Origin: Neoechinorhynchus agilis
Lineage: Eukaryota; Acanthocephala
Length of the DNA: 64,000 nt
Direction: 5' to 3'
Assembly (NCBI GenBank): GCA_051530055.1
Contig: CM121341.1
Location: 10,168,001 to 10,232,000 of the forward strand
In this document: positions 58,883-64,000 of the stretch, one piece after another
How the letters are laid out: each line of letters begins with the position of its first letter
Position numbering within the stretch: position 1 is the first letter of the stretch
Program-made: the position numbers and the translations under genes
The notes under the pieces: model-generated
Told to the model about the DNA's origin: nothing
Seen by the model: the letters and a program-made list of their open reading frames with translations, nothing else
Databases searched by the model: none

Positions 58883-59740
58883 GTTTACAATAATTCTTTA
58901 CCAATTTTTGGGTTTTCGGTTATCCTAAAAAAATCTTGTATCCGAATGGTGTATCAATTAATTCGCGTCCTCGTTAAATTTAGTCTGTCCCTTCTTGCCC
59001 GGCTTATTTTTAGGCATAAAGCCAAACCAATTGCATCAGAGAAGTGATATAACCACATAGTCTCCAATGCACGGTTAAAAGTTTGTACATTCCTCCGGAT
59101 TCTCAGATGCCTTTAGGAGGCGGGACTCATCAGTGAGTTTCCTCCCTTCAGCGGTATTTCGTCCCCTTTAGTTATGAGTCATTGGCGATAACGGATTCGA
59201 ACCACTTGACCCTTTACTTGGATCACAAACATTAGTCCACTTGAGCACCTCGGTACAACTACGGAATGTGCAAACTCTAGACTTGTGGTTATATCACTTC
59301 TCTGATGCAATTGGTTTGACTTTGTGCCTAAAATAGCCGAGTATAAGGGACGAACTAAATTTAATGATGATATGAAACAAACCGGCTTGCCAGTAAAAAC
59401 CTAAAAATAGAACACTGCACCCACCTTGAGTTGACAAAACTGGCTGAGTTTGTAGCCGGATGCAGCAGCATTGAAGTCAGAATTCAACAGCACCAATGGC
59501 GCTGGGTTGGCATCTACAACGCATGGCCCCCGATCGTTTAACCAAAAGAATCCTCTATAGCGAACTCTTAAATGGATTGTAACAATAACACGTTTTATTT
59601 GCATCAGGGGGAAATACAAGCCGCCGAACCATGGATCTCAGGTATCTAGTGAAACTTGCAACTTGTAAGACTTGGACGGGTTTCTAGAAGATTATTTTCT
59701 TTTATTGTTCCCACTATGCCGCTCACACCGCTACAATATC
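58883..59740. repeat. Foldback-bounded element and spacer
   Basis: About 59018-59075 (CCAAACCAATTGCATCAGAG) is mirrored at 59280-59336. The interior of about 200 bp is non-coding. 59340-59740 contains no recognised gene. Confidence 0.7.
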
Positions 59741-59749
59741 ATCCAGATT

Positions 59750-59905
59750 TCCCTGCAAACAATATCCGCCAATCTCCACCAGAACGGACATCCCCAGACC
59801 TGATATTTCCACACGAACGGACATACCAAAAATAACGGAATAACTACGTGTTTATGAGGACCCAAAGGTACATGGGTCTGATTTCTTAAACACAAAAATC
59901 TTGGA
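59750..59905 (+). mobile_element. APE-type LINE 3' tail
   Basis: CAGAACGGACAT and TTTATGAGGACCCAAAGGTA words as at 15.4 and 17.0 kb. No coding part. Confidence 0.7.
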
Positions 59906-60297
59906 GTTGAGAAATTTAGTATGCTTGTCAATTAAGAAATCTAATTGTGTGCCCAAGGAAAAATAATCAGTTATGAAAAAGGCCACACTTATTAATTGTT
60001 CTGGTAACTTTACTCTCAACCTCCCCGATATTAATTGATTTATTGGTCAGAACAATTAATAATTTCATTCCCCCGACTACAATCCAAGAAGGTCACACTC
60101 AAACACAAACAAATCGGATAGTTTGATGTCTAAGCCCTTAAAGCGGATACTTGTTAAAAACCACAACGTTTGTTATCTTTTTTAAACAAACCTGTGAAAT
60201 TTAATTCGCGTTAAAAATCAAATCAGCGAGCTGTAGCGCGAGGTTCCTTTCGACGAATTCATCCCCATTCATTTATTATCGATAAAACTAATCGTGA
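59906..60297. repeat. SRPRA 3' flank with a small inverted repeat
   Basis: TATTAATTGTTCTG at about 59990 is exactly mirrored by CAGAACAATTAATA at about 60050 (about 45 nt between). 59935-59965 shares the GTGTGCCCAAGG word with the 29.9-kb repeat. Confidence 0.6.
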
Positions 60298-62650
60298 TTA
60301 TTTAAGTAGCGCATCAACAACGGCATCAACACTCAGATTTTTGAGATCGCCGTACGTCTGCCCGGTTCCAACAAAGATAATAGACTTTGATGTCGTGTAT
60401 GCCATTGAAATCGCAGCTCCAACCTAAATATGAAACCAGAGCATGAATGCTTAGTCTCTTTGTTGGTGGCTAATGTTTACCTTATCATCGACAGTATCGA
60501 ATTTTGTAAGAATGATTCCGTCTATTAGCCTCGGAGTTTGATTTCCTGGACAAAAATCCGCGAGGGCTCTATTGAATTTGACAACTTGATCGACAGCTTC
60601 GTTTCCAACCAGTGCTTCGCCGACGAATAAAACGAGATCCGGATTGTTCATACTGATTAGCTTTTCAAGATGTGAAACGTTAGTGAATCCACAAAACGAA
60701 ACGAAAAAGAGCGTTAATGAAATTATTTGTACTATGACTTTTTCCATATTAATGCCTGGAGAATTTTACTCAATAAGGAGACGCTTTGTTTGAAATCTCT
60801 AGAGTTAATAATTAATTAGATATGAAATAACGAAGAGTATGAGTGATGAGAAGAATCCCTATAGAAAAGCGTTAATTTTCAATGACTTGATCTTTGAATT
60901 CATAAAAGTCGCGACGTACCTTTGCGAGAGCTCTCATTAATGGCTCATTATTCTGCATTCGTCCTGCGGTATCGATCAAAACCACATTATAACCATCGCT
61001 CTTCGCTTTCAAAATAGCTTGACTGCAAACATTAGCTGCATCCTGCCCGTATCCTTTATCGAACAGTTGAATGGTTTTCTGACTATATTTAAATATGTCA
61101 GCTAAATGCTTGCAATGAGTCCTCAATTGTTCGACAGCACCGCTTCTAAACGTGTCGCATGCAGCTACCATAACACTCAAATCATTAGCGAGTAGCCAAT
61201 GAGCGATTTTGCTTAGACTCGTTGATTTTCCAACTCCGTTGACTCCGCAAACGACAATCGTGTATGGATGAGCAACTTGTTTAATTAATCTGGTACGCTT
61301 ATCCAATGCATCCCTCAATATCTTTGATGAAGTTAGTCCAGACGATTGACCACTTAATACTTGAGACACAATATCCGTCATCGCTTTTTGAACGTTGCTT
61401 GATATCCCTTCAAACGAACTGATTGTACGATCAGTCAATTGAACCAATAGAGATTGACACAGTTGGTCGCTTACGTCGCATGCGACGTTTTTGCTCATCA
61501 AATGCTCTTTTAGTTTCTGGACTACGGGTTCAAGGTCTTGTCTGGTCAAGACGTGGTTGAGTGAGATCATCTTGGTTAAACGGGACATGAAACTCGGTTT
61601 AAGACTGTGATCTTTTTGACTTTCAACACTCGACAACTCTGATCTTATTGGAGTTTGTACACTGGCTTTATCCGTGCCGTCTTTTGATGATGATTGTGCG
61701 CTGGATGATGGTTGTGATGTGTAGTCTAATGAATTTATGTCCACTTCATTGCCACCCATTCCATCCCATACGGTCGCCTGCTTTACTCGCTTTGTCGACG
61801 TAGAGGTCTTCGCAGATTTCCTAAATGGACGGGTTGGTTATCTCTTTGCTTGAAGGTGAAGAAAATGGACGATCTTGAGATTCAGAATGAGATTCTTTAA
61901 GTTTGAAACCACGACTGTGAAAGCATTTATCAACTCTCATCTAGTGAGCTGGGGAAAGGTGTCCAGAATATTGTCATATAGTTGAAAATAATCAGACAGT
62001 CGTGCCTGAAACCTATTCACAAAGAATTGTTCGGAGATTTTAGAAATCATGAGGTGAGTCTCAAAGTAAAACGATGCGGTCGCAATATCGAGGAATTCGA
62101 TACTCTCTTTAAGATACAAACTTTTTCTTTTTCCCTTTACCCGTTTGAGCCGCGATGCCGTTTGTTCCCACCAGTTTCGCGATTGGAGCAAGGATGCCCA
62201 ACGAGCGCCCATTGGAATCCATAACCATCGATGCCATAGTCTTTTTAGATTTTTCGGACTCTTCCCATGAACGTTGTGGTCGACGCGATTGCTCCAGTGC
62301 GGCCTGTTCGTGTGACCGATAGACCGTATCGAACGTATTGGCGAACTGATCGTAATTGTGCCGGAAATTTCCTTTTTTTCGGCAAATTATGATTCTTGGT
62401 GCGTGCTATAAATGAGTACTCACTGAGTGTAAGTTGAAGACGGAACATATCCCGAAATCGAAGTTGTATCTCATCCAGAAATTTGTCTATATAAGACAAT
62501 TGTAATACTTTTTGATAGGCTACCTTCGAAAGGGATATTATTGTTGGACTTTTTAAAGAAAACCCAGATTGATACAGACCACAAAAAGAAGATCAAACTC
62601 ATTATCCATGGCGTATTGAAGAGCGAGGCTGTTCGATTGACTCCAAGGTT
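60298..62650 (-). CDS. SRPRA: Signal recognition particle receptor subunit alpha
   Basis: The ER GTPase that docks SRP-ribosome complexes. On minus: an N-terminal SRX piece at about 62640-62591 ([16 protein letters not shown]) and 62526-62415 ([15 protein letters not shown]); then [14 protein letters not shown] near 62370 and a basic linker (TGKGKKKKF); main exon 61820-60920 with [10 protein letters not shown], the NG domain [19 protein letters not shown] (G1), [16 protein letters not shown], and [20 protein letters not shown] (G3); exon 60660-60481 with [19 protein letters not shown] and [10 protein letters not shown] (G4); last exon 60423-60298 with [10 protein letters not shown] and [11 protein letters not shown] (G5). 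All GTPase motifs are intact. The first exon with the start codon and the linker exon near 61.87 kb are not settled. Confidence 0.94.
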
Positions 62651-64000
62651 GTTTTACTTGGGCTTTTCCCTAAGTAATGATTTTATAAAGCATTAAAAAA
62701 GAACACACGTACTGGTAAGAGGCCTTGATCTATAAAATGAGTTAAGGCCGATACACTAGAGATTTCAGAGCCTTGCTGGAAACACCATAGCACGATTCCG
62801 CCGCGGGTGAAGATTGTAAAAAAGTCAAGCATCCCAAGAGTGGATGTATCTGAAATCAAAGCCGAGAATTTGCCTTAACAAAAACGTTCTTTTTAAACTC
62901 TAAAATGAGCGCCCAATCCACAAAAATACCCATCTTCCATGGAAACAAATACTCATGGATTAAACCTAGATTGTCGTTTGCTAAGTTCACAACATAAACC
63001 TTAGAATCTTATGAAATGCTACTTAATATTGAGGCCGCCGGATTAAGTTTTGTCTTCGAAAATCGACACTTGGGCGGGCTGTCAAACTTTCGTCGGCTTG
63101 TGGCTTCCTCAGGAATCAGGAGTGTGGAGATGTGAAATGGGTTAGCGATATTGAAGCGGGAAGTTCTGGGGCTTCGTCTAGCCAATATCTTGAATTCTAA
63201 ACAATCCGTCAAAGTAACAATTTTAAGAGAATGACGAAGGTGTAAGATTGAACGGCTCTAATAGTCGTATCGAGATAAATGCTCCCTTAATAGTCCAATA
63301 AGGAACTTCTATAATTACAGTAAATTCAAGATCAAATTTATGATTTCATCAGACTCTAACCTTCAATCGTGACCTTCGAGCTATGAAAAGCTTTTTCTAG
63401 AAATATTCAAACAAATAAGAAAAACGCGATCATTACGTGAAAGTTGAAAAGTTAGTTCTTAAACCTGTCTAAGAGAACATAGTAAAGTTGGTTCCACCGT
63501 TTATGCACGCATTTAATTAAGAAACATTTTATTGGGTTGAGGTGGAAGTTTCGTGAAGAAAGCGAGCAATAGCTTGTAAGTTTTGAGCAAAAACGCTATT
63601 CTACACAAAAGAGAGGTTGCACGACGTCATTAGTATTCTTTCCGCTCAATAATCACCGAGTAGGCTAAAAACGGACCAATTTAAGGATCATTTTATAAAA
63701 CAGGAAAAATATCCAATAAATTGCGATGATGAAAATTGCTTTCCCTCCTCGGCGGTTTAAGCACTTTTAACCGGCTAGGGGAGGGAGATTATCATCACCG
63801 TAATTCAAAATTCGCCATCCCGGTGGATTTTCTCGATACTTAAAAGACATTGCAACGAATGACGCTCTCGAATTCTCCATTTTGACAATGTATCTTTGAG
63901 TGTGGTTAAATCGCCGTTTTACCGCTCTGGATCACTCAGTTGGGAATATTTTTGTAGTTCCCGTCTGGGTTTGAATGTTATTGTTGTTCAGTTTCAAGCA
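62651..64000. other. No gene seen; repeat scraps and a hairpin
   Basis: Should hold the SRPRA 5' end. 63010-63210 resembles the Penelope-like flank at 8.35-8.53 kb. 63724-63804 is an imperfect hairpin (CCCTCC/GGAGGG, CGGTT/AACCG, GATGAT/ATCATC). 63915-63940 carries the ACCGCTCTGGATCACTCAG LINE-end word. Confidence 0.5.

Noticed and set aside
59100-59200. CTGATGAGTCCC and GGGACGAAA on minus near 59.13-59.17 kb as a permuted hammerhead
   Set aside because: Stem II could pair, but no stem III or stem I partner was found by eye.

Overview
Eukaryotic, almost certainly metazoan, nuclear DNA: AT-rich, with short GT-AG introns (43-60 nt where no repeat has landed inside), a full R-SMAD, CDK, CISD3 and SRPRA gene set, two tRNA genes, and a heavy load of broken non-LTR retrotransposons. 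In six genes a splice-acceptor-like AG lies 0-10 nt before the ATG, which would fit spliced-leader trans-splicing and, with the compact introns, a nematode (perhaps a repeat-rich Dorylaimia species). This placement is an inference; other spliced-leader phyla are not excluded.

Layout. 0-9 kb: the 3' half of a puromycin-sensitive aminopeptidase, two unrecognised ORFs, and a divergent CDK1/2-like kinase broken by a 46-nt perfect hairpin. 8.3-12 kb: Penelope-like fossils, a young 106-bp inverted repeat, and a malate dehydrogenase exon running into a tRNA-Arg gene. 13-23.4 kb: a retrotransposon graveyard (an APE-type LINE, an RTE-type LINE, LINEs with a C-terminal restriction-like endonuclease), with tRNA-Leu and a small secreted basic protein between. 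24.6-28 kb: dehydrodolichyl diphosphate synthase and a typical 2-Cys peroxiredoxin, both on minus. 28.5-32 kb: LINE pieces, including a large inverted pair, and foldback repeats. 32.3-44.2 kb: the gene-rich core, with CISD3 and SYF1/XAB2 divergent and 23 bp apart, then TTC27 and a SMAD2/3-type SMAD. 45-54 kb: a segmental duplication carrying two copies of a divergent homeodomain-like gene, with LINE debris and blocks of a ~276-bp satellite on both sides. 54-62.7 kb: RFWD3, MPP10 and SRPRA, with foldback elements between. 62.7-64 kb: no gene seen.

The host genes are unrelated housekeeping and signalling functions (proteolysis, cell cycle, splicing, dolichol synthesis, redox, Fe-S, snoRNP, ER targeting, TGF-beta signalling), not a pathway cluster. 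The most unusual items are the CDK hairpin, the homeodomain pair lacking the invariant Asn51, the SMAD without a C-terminal SSXS, the overlapping CISD3/SYF1 5' ends, and foldback repeats that share hammerhead-like core words. Exon joins for SYF1 and SMAD were checked for phase and give intact proteins of 861 and 423 aa. Joins in the aminopeptidase, TTC27, peroxiredoxin, DHDDS, RFWD3 and SRPRA are less certain.
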